A stretch of DNA of 64,000 bases from Puffinus mauretanicus (Eukaryota > Chordata > Aves > Procellariiformes > Procellariidae). Location of the stretch: contig JAJKFH010002438.1 of the NCBI GenBank assembly GCA_023333565.1, positions 806,001-870,000 of the forward strand. The letters are read 5' to 3'. This document shows, in pieces, positions 27,870 to 39,591 of this stretch. The translations under genes were made by a program, and so were the position numbers. The number at the start of each line of letters is the position of its first letter. Positions within the stretch are counted from its first letter, which is position 1. The notes below the pieces were generated by a model. The model ran no database searches. It was not told the origin of the DNA and worked only from the letters and a program-made list of their open reading frames with translations.

Positions 27870-28090
27870 ACGCCCGGTCCCTCCAAACCGGCCGCTCTGG
27901 TTTGTCACTTTGCATTAGCTGCTGCAAGGGGCTGCGTGCTCCCAGGGCCGGCGGCGGAGCCAAGCCTGGCACCGCGCGGCCGCTCCTGGCCAAGCTCAAC
28001 GGGGCAAGGGCACTTCTCCGGGGGAATCTGGAAAGGCACTTGGCTGGCGAAGGCAGGACAGGCTTTAAAAGGCTCCGTCTGCAGCTTCCA
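27870..28090. promoter_or_regulatory. Intronic CpG island-like patch with NotI site and TATA-like box
   Basis: About 16 CpG in 210 bp, including GCGGCCGC (27976-27983), a site almost confined to CpG islands. TTTAAAA at 28064-28070 is TATA-like and lies at the downstream edge on the plus strand. Could be an unannotated promoter within intron 2 or an enhancer. A 226-codon open frame crosses it but does not look like protein. Confidence 0.4.
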
Positions 28091-28262
28091 TTAGGGATTC
28101 GAACTACTGCTGCCTCGGAGCCAACTTGGCTTGCCGTTTGTGAAAATAAACATCAAAATGCATGGGCTGGGAGAAAATATGTCCCAAATTGAAAGATCTC
28201 ATCTCCCTTCAAGCCGCAATGGCTGATTCGGTTACAGGCAGCATTACAGGCGTCCCGTCTGC

Positions 28263-28275
28263 CAGCTGCCAGCTG
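28263..28275. promoter_or_regulatory. Paired CAGCTG E-boxes
   Basis: Two identical E-boxes (28263-28268 and 28270-28275) separated by one base, inside a 7-bp tandem GCCAGCT. Such doublets suit bHLH factor binding but can arise by chance. Confidence 0.35.
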
Positions 28276-29306
28276 GATTTTGGTGGCTGTTGATTTTAAT
28301 AAAAGTTTTGCTCCGTCTTTTTCTGTATCTATCTCACAGGTGGGTCAGGAGAGAGAGAGAAGTAGAAAGAAAACTCTTCCCTGGATTCAAGGTTGACTGA
28401 GGCCAGCAACTAAACCAAAGACCAGCTCTGCCCACAGTGCCTGTAGGAGCAGCGTGTGCATCAAGGACAGACCCTGGCCCAGGTCTCTTGGTCCACATGA
28501 ATCACTCTTCCCGACTGCTGAACAACACGAAGCATGGATTTACACACAGCAAAACACCTAACACATCTACAGACTCGCAGATTGACAGAGGGGGCTGGAT
28601 GGCTTCCATAATTGGGCTGAACAACACAGAATTTGGGGACCTCCCTCATTCATTTTGGCTGCTCTTGGCCCAGCACACTTGCCTGAGGCTCACTCTGAAT
28701 GTATTCCCCAAAATGGGCAGCCCAGACCAAGGTCTAGGAGAATTCAAGCAGGTGAAGAGCTGGGTGCACCTAGCTCAGGTGTTTGCTTCTCCCTCCTGTT
28801 CCCAACCCAACCAAAAGCACTGAAATAGCCCCAGTGGGTTACTGTGAGCGGGCTGCCAGGAGACATATCTGAGCACCTTCCAGTAGCTCTCAGGCTAAGT
28901 CAGTACCTCCACTTTCTAAGTTTGAAAAATCATGGGACAAGTATGAATAATAAGCATGACCGGATCAAAAAACGCCCGTGATCTGCTTCTTTGGACTGCA
29001 TGTTTTGTTTTGCCTTGGGTTAGTAAGATAATATGTCCACCTCACAGGAAAACCAGCCTCAACCCTCCTCCTTGGAGGCCAGGTCCCAGATACCCGGGGG
29101 AGCACCTTGAGTACAGGAACCTGTGTCAAGGAAGGTGATTTGGCCGTGGACAGAAGCACTTTCAAGCATGTGTTGCTCCGCACCACTTCAGTTCCCAGCT
29201 CCAGTAACCGCCCAGGTCCCCACCAGCTGCCTCCCTCGCTGACCAGTGCTTTCACCCTTCCCAGTCTACATGCGGTGGGAGATCCTCCCTCACTTTCCCA
29301 CGCTGG

Positions 29307-29311
29307 GAAGG
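29307..29311. repeat. 5-bp target-site duplication, left copy (GAAGG)
   Basis: Abuts the TG end of the solo LTR and matches the right copy exactly. Confidence 0.9.
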
Positions 29312-29889
29312 TGTCCTGGTTTTGGCTGGGATGGAGTTGATTTTCTTCCTATTAACTGGTATAGTGCTGTGTTTTGGATGTAGTGTGAGAATAACGTTGA
29401 TGACACACTGATGTTTTGGTTGTTGCTAGGTATTGTTTATTCTAGTCAAGGACTTTTCGTCTTCCCATGCCCTGCCAGATGTGCAGGGGGCTGGGAGGGA
29501 GCGTGGCCAGGACGGCTGGCCCAGCTGGCCAATGGGCTATTCCATACCATATGACGTCATGCTCAGCATATAAGGCTGGGTGAAGAAGAAGAAGGAGGGG
29601 GGGCGTTCGGAGTGATGGCGTTTGTCTTCCCAAGTAACCATTACGCGTGATGGAGCCCTGCTTTCCTGGCGATGGCTGAACACCTGCCTGCCGATGGGAA
29701 GTGGTGAATGAATTCCTTGTTTTGCTTTGCTTGCGTGCGCGGCTTTTGCTTTCCCTATTAAACTGTCTTTATCTCAACCCACGAGTTTTTCTCACTTTTA
29801 CCCTTCGGATTCTCTCCCCCGTCCCACCCGGCGGGGGGGTGAGCGAGCGGCTGCGTGGTATTTGGCTGCTGCCAGGTTAAACCACGACA
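29312..29889 (+). mobile_element. Solo LTR of an avian endogenous retrovirus (ERVL-like)
   Basis: A 578-bp element begins TGTCCTGG and ends CCACGACA, and is flanked on both sides by the 5-bp direct repeat GAAGG (29307-29311 and 29890-29894). TG...CA ends plus a 5-bp duplication are diagnostic of retroviral integration, and 5 bp fits ERVL-type elements. Inside, in order: a CCAAT box (29529-29533), a palindromic cAMP-response-type site ATGACGTCAT (29551-29560), a TATA box (ATATAAG, 29568-29574) and a polyadenylation signal ATTAAA (29757-29762). The U3-R-U5 order therefore reads on the plus strand, antisense to CCDC3. No internal viral genes are present, so this is a solo LTR left by recombination between the two LTRs of a provirus. 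The family name is from memory of widespread bird LTRs. Confidence 0.93.
29529..29574 (+). promoter_or_regulatory. LTR core promoter: CCAAT, CRE palindrome, TATA
   Basis: CCAAT at 29529-29533, ATGACGTCAT at 29551-29560 (exact 10-bp palindrome containing TGACGTCA, the CREB/ATF site) and ATATAAG at 29568-29574, with spacing typical of a retroviral U3 promoter. Transcription would start about 25-30 bp after the TATA box and run plus, opposite to CCDC3. Whether it is active is unknown. Confidence 0.75.
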
Positions 29890-29894
29890 GAAGG
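29890..29894. repeat. 5-bp target-site duplication, right copy (GAAGG)
   Basis: Abuts the CA end of the solo LTR and matches the left copy exactly. Confidence 0.9.
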
Positions 29895-32617
29895 CCATGA
29901 ACAGGAGGGCAGGGCAGAAAAGCAGAGGAATCACTGAAACGCTCACACACAGGGAAGGAGACAAGGGACCAAAGTCTGCCTTGGCCTCCTCATGTCTTCT
30001 GATTGCTGCTTCTCCCGTGACTGTGTCATCTCCAGAGGGTATGGACGAGACGTCCGCCTCTGGTTACTGATGCAATTCCCAGCCCTCCTTCACATGCAGA
30101 TGCTCACGGGGGGGTAGCTTCAAACTTTCCATTGCCCTCACCCCAGAGGGAGGTATCTCCCACCTCGGCCACTTCTGTGCTAACACAGAGGGAATGTGAC
30201 CAGCTCAGTGAAAGTCCCATCTCTCCTACCTACCCTGAGACAACAGCAGCAACCTCTGCTGCACACTGTGGAGTTAGCCCTGGCCAGGTAGCTGCATCTT
30301 CCTAACATGACTGGGAAACACATCGCTTCAGCCCTTGGCTACGATGGAGCCTCCTCAGCAGATGGAGGCTTGCAAAAAAATCTTTGTCCAGGTAAGCAAG
30401 CACTGCGGCAGGATCCGTGCTCAGCAGCACCACCGCAGGTCTTTCAACCACCTGTGGGCTGGGAACCCCAAGGGTACAACACCCCTCCAGGCAGCCTTGG
30501 ATCTGAAACGCAGGAGGGACAACAGGGTCCCTTCAGCCCCATCTTTGTGTCTCTCAATGTGCAGAGCTCAGCCCACAACCACCAACCACCTCTGTGGCCA
30601 CCAGCAGTTTCCCACCCCTGTGGCAGTGGAAGAAGCCAGATGGAGAGCCAAAAAGGCGTCCTGGGGCTGGGGTCAGATGCCTGCTCACCACCAAGTTCAT
30701 GTACAGCAGCAGATAGCCTCATGCCACGAAATCCGGAATGTTTTAGTGAATTTGGCAGAGCTTCTTTAAAGTGTGGCTCTGGATAATTAAAAGCAGCCTG
30801 GAGCCATGTGGGTCTTCATTCATTGCCAATTCCTGGAAGGACTGCCGTTCGCCCTTCGGAGGAGGCAGCCATGTACATACACACACACCCCCCTGGCTGT
30901 CTAGGCATTTCCTTGCTCGGCAGGCTGGAAACCAGATATTTTTAAGGATATCATGTACTTGGATGTGCCTTAGATATAGTCAGAGAGCACTGTGCTCCGG
31001 AGTAATCTGCCTCACTTGACGGGGAGCAAGTTGGTCCAGACTCATTCACCAGAAGCTGGGACACAAATCTGGGACTTGCTTCACTTCGCCCTGCACCCGC
31101 ATTGGTACCAGGAGGGCACAAATTGGGGACCTCACCTTGGCAGCTCCCCACCGGTCATGGCTGCCAGTGGGGACAAGAGTTCAGGTGGGTGGGGAAAAAC
31201 TCCTTATTCCACCCCAAATTCAGACTGTTCACGACTGACATCAAATTCAAGGCTCCCATGCTACTTCAGGTCAACCCTCCTGCATCGTACATGGCAGTCA
31301 GCCAACCTGCCTCCCGATACAGAAATAAGGTCCCTCTAAGAGACACCCTAAAAATAGAGAAATTTCCCTCCTGGGAAGTGCTCAGAACACCTTCTGGGTG
31401 CTATAAATATAAGAAAGACCATATGCAATGGAAACATCCCATGGATAAGACTATTTTGAACTCCTCCGTGATCTTTTATTCTGTATTTTAGCAGCCTGTG
31501 TGCATGTGGAAGACAGAAAACTGATAGGGAGATGCCAATCAGACCTCTAAGAGTCCCCTAAGAGCCTGGGTGGGAAGATTTGGAAATGAGTCAATGCCAT
31601 TTCTACGCCAAAAGACTCTCGGGGATGTTACCCAAACGTATCAACTGTCTCGTGGTCTCCCCTCATCCCAGACACTTGTCAGCAGTTCTCCATTTCATCT
31701 AATATTGCTTACATGTATTCAAATTAAACACAGATCGTAGGGAGGGGGTACGCTCTGGGTGGGTTTCTGGGAGAAAAACAAAAGCGCTGTAAATCACTAT
31801 TAAAACAACCCAGAAGCAATATACACTTTCTACCATGCTATTAGGCTAATGGAGCAACAACTCTTCTAACAAATGGCAGGGCAAGAAACTGAATGTAAAA
31901 CAAGATTTTCGAACCTCTAGATATTGGACCTTACTCTCATCTATTTCAAGGTCTTTTTGCCCTGCCCTTGCCACGTAGCAGTGTTTTGAACTGAGAATAT
32001 TTTCTATTTCTCTAGTGCCTTAGGACCAGAGAAGGGAGGATCCTTTATGCGGCTCATGCCACAAGGAAACACAAAAGGCCAGTACACGGGAATTAAAGAA
32101 AACTGTCTTAACCAAGCCAGGCTGCTGCCTGCTCTTTTCCAGACCAGTCCTTCCCCTAAAACTGCTGGCTCTGGACTCCACGACTGGCGTTTTCCAGTCC
32201 TGCGATTCCTCTCCCAGCACTCGGAGCAGAGAGGGAATTCCTCAAGAGAAGAAGTGCTTAACTTTTAAATGAGAAAAACCAAACTGCTTTGTCATTTTAT
32301 CTCGGTGGATACCGTGGAAGAAATTTCAGCTAAAACCCATTACAGTTATCAGCTACGTTTCCTAGTGGCCAGGCTTTGCATGATTCATGTAGCGGAGTTC
32401 CTTCAGCATCACCGATGTCCATCTCAGCCACAGCAGGGAGAGCTCTGGTCCCTGCATCCAAGGCAGCTCGGGCTCCCTCCGGAGGTGCCACAGGCATCTC
32501 TCCAGCAGGTATCTAGCCATGATACTATTTAATCACTGTCCAGACTCACAATCAGTGCGGTCAGAAAAATTATGGGGACTTCCCCAACTTCCCTTCTTTT
32601 CCCCTCTCCGGGGAGAG

Positions 32618-32656
32618 GAGATGGATCAAAAACAGGCGAGATGGATCAAAACAGGT
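32618..32656. repeat. ~20-bp tandem duplication (2 units)
   Basis: gagatggatcaaaaacagg is followed directly by the same sequence with one A fewer; a recent slip-type duplication. Confidence 0.85.
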
Positions 32657-32965
32657 CCCCACGGCAAATGTCACGTGAGCAAGCCCTTCTCTGGTAGCCC
32701 AAAGCGCTTTTGTGTAAGTGGTTATTTCTCCGTGATTTAAGACCTCGTGGTCCTGTGAAGTGTCGCTGAATGAGACCCGCTCCATCCGCCCAGCTGAGAG
32801 CATCAGGGAAGAAACAGGCTGGGGCCATTGCTGAGCAAATGTGCTGCTGCCCACAGATGGGTTCAGGGAATGATCCGACCCAGTGGCCCCCAGTTCATGC
32901 ACACAACCGTTGCTAAAATACAAATAGCTCTGAAACAATTTCCTCTACTTCCGCAGAGAAAGAAT

Positions 32966-33035
32966 GCCATTTAATTTAATTTTTGCTTTGCATAATAATG
33001 GCAAGGCCATTTATGCAATTACATTGCTTTTCTTA
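32966..33035. promoter_or_regulatory. AT-rich octamer/homeodomain-like motif cluster
   Basis: Contains TTTAATTTAATTTTT, TTTGCATAATAAT (octamer-like) and TTTATGCAATTA within 70 bp of otherwise mixed sequence. Resembles conserved non-coding enhancers; conservation cannot be judged here. Confidence 0.3.
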
Positions 33036-33674
33036 TCCGGTTCCCTTTTCAGCTGCTCCAAAGCCTTGCAGGTGTCCTAATCAGGTTGTTACAGCAGCCA
33101 AAGTGCCACCGGAGAAGAGGACCCAGGCCCAAAGATGCTAAGCAGATATTTGTAGACTGCCCTGCTAACCCACTAATTACTTTCCTTTTTATTTGGGACA
33201 CTGACTACTCTCATAAAAGCTTTATTATCACCCAGATAAATCTCTGGAGGTCTCTGGGAAGGCAAGTCAGTTCATCTAAATCAATTGAAGTAACAGCGTG
33301 GTTGTGGCTCTGATGCTTGAGAGGAGGAGAGGCAATGCAGGGAGAGAGGCTTAATAAAAGATATAATCTCCCCCTGCAACCTCGCCAAGCTTAACTGAAG
33401 TTATTGGACTCCTTAATTTCTGTGGGTTTTATCACAGTGCTAGTGCTCTCACAGTCGCTCAGGATCGGTTTGACACGCTGCTGTTAATTCCCTCGTTATG
33501 ATGCACACGGGGTCATTTTGCAACTCTCCCGCATGAAAAAAAGGGGAGGAAGATGCCCTGTAAAAGAAGCACCGCACGGTCCCAGGTCGTGAGCCCCTCC
33601 GCACCTCACAGCAAGCTGGAACGGAGGCCAAAAGACCACATTTCCTTATCAACCTGTTGACAAAACCAGGAGTT

Positions 33675-33870
33675 AAAACCCCTCTGAATAATAAATAACA
33701 ACAAGCGCTGTTAGACACTTCTATAGACCTTATTATCACCAGACCTCGAGTCACTTCGGTGTAATCTCTCATGTGCAGACAAGGCAACGAGGTCTTATTT
33801 ACGAGATCGCAGCACCCTGCAGAAGGATAAGTCAGGAGGAGAAATTACAGCCTCTAGATTTGCACTAAAA
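33675..33870 (-). mobile_element. MIR-type SINE relic (reverse)
   Basis: Reverse-orientation MIR hallmarks: 'aataaataacaacaagcgctg' and 'ttattatcaccag' on the 3' side, then 'tgcagacaaggcaacgaggtc' (about 33774) corresponding to the usual tttacagatgaggaaactgagg, then 'ataagtcaggaggagaaattacagcc' (about 33827). Clear order, moderate divergence. Confidence 0.75.
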
Positions 33871-36800
33871 TGGTAAAACTCTGCAGGGGAGCAAGATTTC
33901 AATCCCAACACACTGCATCACCCCCAGGCTTAGCAGCAGGCAGCGTGAGGGGGGGAAACCGCAGCGACGATTCCCACCTCCCAGCTTGAGCGAGCAGAAA
34001 TCAACCCCCTGAGTGTAGAAAAGTGTCATTTAGCACTTAGCCATAAGAAAAATTTGTCGTGAGAAAGAGGCACTGGCACATACAGATGCTCTCCGGGCCT
34101 TTAGGATTTTCCCATTCCCCCTCTCCATCCCTGGAGGAGGATGCTGGCTGCACCGCCAAATGCTCATCCCCGTCTCCCAAAAAAACAGTCTGACCCCTCG
34201 GATTCCTTTTGAGCAAGGAAAGGCTGCTCCCTAAAAGCACCAGTAATGCAACATCAGCTGCACTGGAGAATAACTGGGTGGCATGCAGGGGTTTGTGAGC
34301 AATTTTAGGGGCACTGAGGGAAGCAGGGGGTAAAGGAAAAGAGGTGTCTGGGGTGGTTTCCCGAGTCGGGGTGACCCGGAGGCTGCACGTCGGCCGGCGC
34401 GGGACAGCCTGGTGTGCCCGTATAGGAGGCTGTCAGACCTTGCAAACTCTTTGATACGTCTACGGGTCTTCCCTCAAGGGGTCAACATGAGACTTGGGTA
34501 AAAACATGGAGCTTTTAAGAATTTTAATTAGGTTTTTATTGCTTCTTAATTGTTCCTTTCTTTAATAAAAGCACCTTATTAAAAGAAACTGCTGTGACTG
34601 CAAGATTCCTTGGATAGGCGAATACTGCAATTCTCCCAGGGGCAGAGGGTGGGAAGAATCGACTAAAACTGTAACTCCGAAGCGGAAAAAGGAGTGTTCC
34701 TGTGTTATTATCTCCACCAACATCAGCTCTGGGGCTGGGCCAAGCCTGGGACCCAGGTCCCTGCAACGTGCTGCAAGAAGGGGCCTCTCACTCTGCGAGA
34801 AGTTGCAGCCACTCGTTACAAACCCAGCTCCAACCCCAAGCCTGGTGGGAACTCGGGGTTTTAGCAACAACCGTGTGGAAACCGCTGCGACAGCGAGCCG
34901 GAGTAAAGCAGGAGGTCTGCAAACATCAGTGAGGGGCTGTGAGAAAAGTCAGGATGGAACCCGATTAATTACCGCCTCTGCAAACCTGGAAGCCAAAATG
35001 CAAGTGCCTAAAGAAACGACAGCTGGAGCTACCGTTGCTCTCCAGAGTGGCCAGAACAAGCACCTGAGTGAATTTATGAGACTGTGGGGTTATTGGAAAA
35101 CTATGGAAAGCAGCGCCTGGCCCTCAGCCCAGACAGCAAGGGGCTTAAAAATGCAGCTGGAATTAGCTTCCAGCGACAGCAGCAGGCCCAGGATGAGGAA
35201 TGTGTTATCCTCAAAGAGATGTGCCTTGGGTCTGGCCTCCTTTCACCACGCGCCATGGGGCTTTCCGAAAATTAAAAGGGTTTTCCTGCGATGGAAAAGA
35301 CAGGTTGTGCATCCCAGTGGATCGAGAAGTTCCTGCACATCTCTTTGCTCTCTTTTGCATCATCAGACACATTTGCTGGGAGGAGGAGAAGGAGCTGTCA
35401 CCCATTGGGACAGCCCAGACAAGGCTGCCTGCATGCAAGAAGCGCTGCAGAGAGCAGAGGGTGAGCAGGAGGACAGCATGTCAGCGGTCACCTTTGGGTC
35501 CCCTGCTCCGCGTCCGGCTCAGGCACACCCCACAGAAGGGACCTCTCGCTGGGAGCAGCATTACATGAGGCAAAAGACTTTCACCCATCACGGGGCTCTC
35601 TCACCTTCTGGCTGAGCACCTCTGAGCTACAAACGCTAATTATCCATTGCAACTGCACATGCTTCCAACACCGAATTCTCCCTTAAAATGTCCACCCCAG
35701 AAATATATCGAGAGTAGGCACAGGGCCATAAGCAAAAACAGGGATTCAAAAAGTCTTTTGGAGTACAGGATCCAGCTGTAAACAGGAGATTTCATCGCTC
35801 CTTTATTCCAAACCTACTTGGGCACACATTTTGACAGAGCCACTTTTTAAGGTGTCCCTGCACACAGCTGTCCCAAGACCGGAGGCAGAGCCTTAGCTTC
35901 TAACTCCTAGCACCAGACCTTCGTCCCCAGCTGCCTCCTGCTCTGAGCATCTCAGCGTCTCCATCTCTTCCCTCTCCACAAAACACCCATGATGGATTTT
36001 AACTAGCAATTTCTGACAGCACGCAGCAGCTAGTGAGACCCCTGACTCCTCACTGCAGCGTGAGCCTCATCAGAAGACGCTTTTCTCTCTGTCCGGGTTC
36101 TTTACAGCTTGACACTGTTGCGGATGTCCCCAGGCTCTCTAAGAGCCTCTTTTCCAAAAAACTTCAAGAATAATGCTCCGAGGAATGCTCACTTTCTGTG
36201 CCACAAAGCCAGCACAGCCGCAGTTTCGTCTCAGGAGCCAGCATGGGACAGCTCGACCAAGTGCATTCGGAAATGAAAATTGTTCGCACCGTGGCGGGAT
36301 GTGAGCAGACACGGTTGCAACCGGGAAAGCCACCATCGGATGTGACAAGGCAAAGAGAGGAGCAAAACCCTAAAGAAAGCTGCACCCTGGACATGGGCAC
36401 TTGCATTGGGAAAAGCTGGGGAACAAATTCCTAATACCATGGCAGCCAGAAATGCCATCCCCTTCCCAGGCTGGGGCACGCAGGCGCCGGGAGCCGGCGC
36501 TCGGCTGGGCAAACACAGATGCAGGAGCTGAATGGGAGCACAGTCAGCCCGAACTATTTTTAACTGGTGCAGAGGAAGCTTTTACTTTTCATTACGAAGG
36601 GGAAACAAAGTGCCCGTCAGTTGCGCTGAATTTATTCACTCGATGGGTGGGTGTTGAAGTATGTAAAGCCCCCAGCCCCGCTCTGTGCGACCAGCAGCTC
36701 TAATCCCCCCCTAATCTGCTCACAGCTGCGTGGGGTCAAAGAGCACAACAGCTGAAATGCACTTTTGGTACATATGCTTTCGGTTGCCCCAACATACCCG

Positions 36801-37870
36801 AGGGGTTTCTGCCTTGTGATTCCCATTAAAGCTAACCGGTGAGATTCACTGTTGGCATAAACAAGCACCAACCCATCAAGATCCCCCACATTCAGCCCAG
36901 CACAGCTAAACAAACAGTGCAGAGGCATCACAAGCAGACACTGGGAGTTGGATCTGGTGGTCCCCCAATGCCACTTTGCTCCCCCGGAGCAAAATCTGTG
37001 GATTTGGCTGCGGCAGTGCCTTTACTTGCCAAATACGTTGCTTGGGGCACTGGGGAGCCTGCGGGCTGGCAGGGAGGAGGCAGGGCTGGGACTGGGGCTC
37101 TCTGCCTCCCCCGTCTTGCCCAGCCAGCGTTACAGCTCTGGGATCTAACTGTAAGATAATTAATTTTCTCTTAAATATCAATTCCTGCTGCTATCCCCAA
37201 ATATATATTTAAATGTCACCGTTCCCCACTCCCTCCCCAAAATATCAGTGGGAAAATGCTCGCTCACGGGACGTCCCAAGGAACGGGGTTGTGTCACTGG
37301 CCAGACGGCCACGCAGCAGCTCGAAGTTTGTATGCTGGCAGTCGGCCAGCTGGTGAAGGGAAAGGGCTCAGCCAGCTACTGAGCTCCCTCCATCCATCTC
37401 CCAAACAAGCCACCAGTGCATCTGCTGCCGTAGGCAAATATTGTGCCTTGGATGAATCCACAGACGACGCAAGCAATAACACATGTCCTGTCCATCCTGA
37501 CCTAAAGAGACGCTTAAAATGTTTTCGGCTACCAATGGAAACCACTAGCCTCACAAAACAAGGTTTGGCACTAAAACAGCTCTCCAAGTTCCACTTTTGC
37601 AAATGTATATGCACATCCAGAACATGCACATGCGTAGCTGCAAGTTGCTTCCTGCCAAGGAAGTATTTATCAAAATCCTGCATTTATTACACACACTACA
37701 GCCCCATACAGGGGCTCAGAAGCCACTAACAATGGGCATCGTTGGACCTTCCATACTAAAAGCGTACTTTCTTAAGGGAGGATTGCCTAGAAGGTGAACT
37801 ACTTGCTGTGGCCTCCCTTGAGAGGAGAAAGAGGCATTTCATTCAGCTTGTTCAGAAGTAGGTGCCAGCG

Positions 37871-37917
37871 ATGCTCAGATGAACCATGCCCTCATCGCTC
37901 AGACGAATCGTGCCCTC
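37871..37917. repeat. ~23-24-bp tandem duplication (2 units)
   Basis: Units share the frame atgctcaga-gaa-c-tgccctc; the second (from 37894) carries one extra base and several substitutions. Confidence 0.65.
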
Positions 37918-38449
37918 AGGAGTCTATTTTTCCCCAGCTGCTACAAAGGCAGCTTAGGGCGATTAGTTCAGAAGATGTTTGTGCTGTTGTGTGGAGTTAG
38001 GCAAGAATAATCCCTTACAGTCTGTCATGGTCCAGGCACTGCTCTCGCTACATGAGATGAACACAGAAGTAAAAAAGCAAAGCTCTGCTCCGGAACATTT
38101 CAGCTGAAGTTAAAGTATAGGGTCTAGAGATAGCAAACCCAGGAACAGCCTGGGTGGAGTAGGACAGGATCGCAAGCAATACTGGTTTCCAACCTATTGC
38201 TCAGGAACAGGTTCTATACCAAGCTTCACTCAGGTCCACGGGAAGCTGAAGAGCTAACACAGAGGTCAGCTTTGAAAACAGAGTTTAACATCTCCCCACC
38301 AGTGTGTTACTTTCCAGTGATACCACCAAAGGACCACAAAAATCAGGGACCTGCTGCTCTGCATTCATATATATATATGTTTGCAAATGATACAGGAATG
38401 CCTATGCCCACTTAGAAAACAAGCATTGGAGAGCAAATAAATCCCTTAC

Positions 38450-38624
38450 CCTGTTGTCCTCTTGAATCTCCCAGTCACTGGAGAAGCTCAACACATGCTG
38501 CGCCTGAGAGCAGTTAGAAAACTGGAAAAGGCTGGCAAACATCCTCCTGTTCTCCTGGGTATCCGGGAAAATCGCCTCCTGGAAGTTGACTCCGTGGGGC
38601 AGGAGGATGTAGTTCTCATCCATT
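38450..38624 (-). CDS. CCDC3: CCDC3 (favine) coding exon 2, residues 136 (part)-194
   Basis: Second coding exon. A pyrimidine-rich acceptor (TTTCAG|A) joins exon 1 in phase: CG from exon 1 plus A from exon 2 gives R136, followed by MDENY. The exon encodes 58 further residues, including LLPHGVNFQEAIFPDTQENR (143-162), a second sequon N173-C-S, and SSDWEIQEDNR at its end. The donor is AGG|GTAAGG, so intron 2 is phase 0. The combined 582 nt (194 codons) cover the conserved secreted domain. The family's C-terminal coiled coil (human protein about 270 aa) should be in exon 3, which was not recognised in the window, so the gene is partial here because of the window edge, not because it looks broken. 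No stop or frameshift interrupts either exon. Confidence 0.96.
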
Positions 38625-39591
38625 CTGAAACACAAATTGCACGGGCAGCCCGCTGTGAGGCTTTCTTTCCCGCAGAAGTCACCCATCGTACTTCAGCCTG
38701 GCTCAACAAGTGCCACCAAAGTCACACAGACTTTTAGCCAGCACGTGGCTCTCAGCTCTCCTGGCACTTAGTTGCCAAGACGGCAATTTCCACCACAGAG
38801 GACTGGTCCAGGCAGCAGCAGTAAGGACCTAACAGGCTCCTACCACCCTGTAGACATCAATGAACCCCCATGAATGAAGCAAATCTGTATTTTGGCCCAT
38901 GATTCCTTCTGAATTTGCAACGCTTTGCCCTTTATCCCGGAGTTTAAGTACTCCTTCAAACAGCCAATAAATAACTTGTGTAAAACGTGTTTAAAGATAT
39001 TTCTACAGACTAAGCACCAGACAGCATCAAACTGTGTTTCGTTACGCACCCACTGCAGGAATATACCAAGTGTTTCAAAACAAGCCACTGAGTAGTATTT
39101 CGCAAACGCTCTTGGATTGAAAGGTCACGGCAATGGCTCTGTTCCCACATTGTGGTTTATTTTCTTATTCTTTCAATGAGCCCAAAGTCAGGATTTGGCT
39201 GGTACTCGGGAGAGCCGAGAGAAAGCCATCGGGTGAGTATTTGGCACTCCCGTGCCAAACTTCGTCGAACAGGCGCTGGCCCCTCTCCAGCGCCGTGACC
39301 GTCCCACCGTAAAAACAAAAGCAGCAGCACCCAGGAGCTACTCAACAGCCGCTCCCCGTTACATCTGCTGCCCGGAAAAGCTGGAATATTATGGGTTCGG
39401 GTTTTTTTTTTTTTTTCGCGATGAAACTGCGGGTGGACGCGCAAAGGAGAAGGCGCTGCGGGGAGAGCGGCAGCCGGAGGGAGCGAACCCTCCCGGGCAG
39501 GAGCGGGCGCGCATCCCCCCGGCCGCGGAGATGCCCGGGAGCCGGGATGCCGAGCCCCCCCCTCCCCAGACCCCCCTATCCCGGGACTCAC
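38625..39591 (-). other. CCDC3: CCDC3 intron 1 (967 bp)
   Basis: GT-AG intron splitting codon 136 after its second base. The donor end lies in the CpG-rich promoter-proximal region, and a run of 15 T on the plus strand lies at 39402-39416. The rest is unremarkable non-coding sequence; no repeat family was recognised. Confidence 0.93.

Larger units (their letters stand above)
1..38449 (-). other. CCDC3: CCDC3 intron 2, partial (>38 kb)
   Basis: Inferred intron running from the exon 2 donor to the window edge. No open frame resembles the expected coiled-coil exon 3 or any other known gene, so the 3' end of CCDC3 should lie beyond base 1. Contents supported separately: two copies of an unclassified 224-bp repeat, MIR-like and CR1 relics, a solo LTR, CpG-dense patches near 9.2, 14.5, 16.7 and 28.0 kb, and TAAT-rich clusters near 17.8 and 33.0 kb. 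Nothing beyond ordinary non-coding sequence was seen in 1-8571, 19460-26190 (apart from a weak inverted-repeat pair near 24.3 kb) or 34420-38449 (apart from a small tandem duplication). A second gene nested in the intron cannot be excluded by eye. Confidence 0.75.

Noticed and set aside
27512..28192. 226-codon plus-strand open frame
   Set aside because: Translation crosses a poly-A run (giving a lysine string) and a GC-rich patch, with no family resemblance or splice structure; likely chance.
34803..35615. 270-codon plus-strand open frame
   Set aside because: No recognisable domain, average composition for translated GC-rich intron, no nearby promoter or splice signals that stand out.
1..38449. 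Search for CCDC3 exon 3 (coiled coil) on the minus strand
   Set aside because: No frame resembled the expected Lys/Arg/Glu/Leu-rich heptad sequence, so no exon is claimed.
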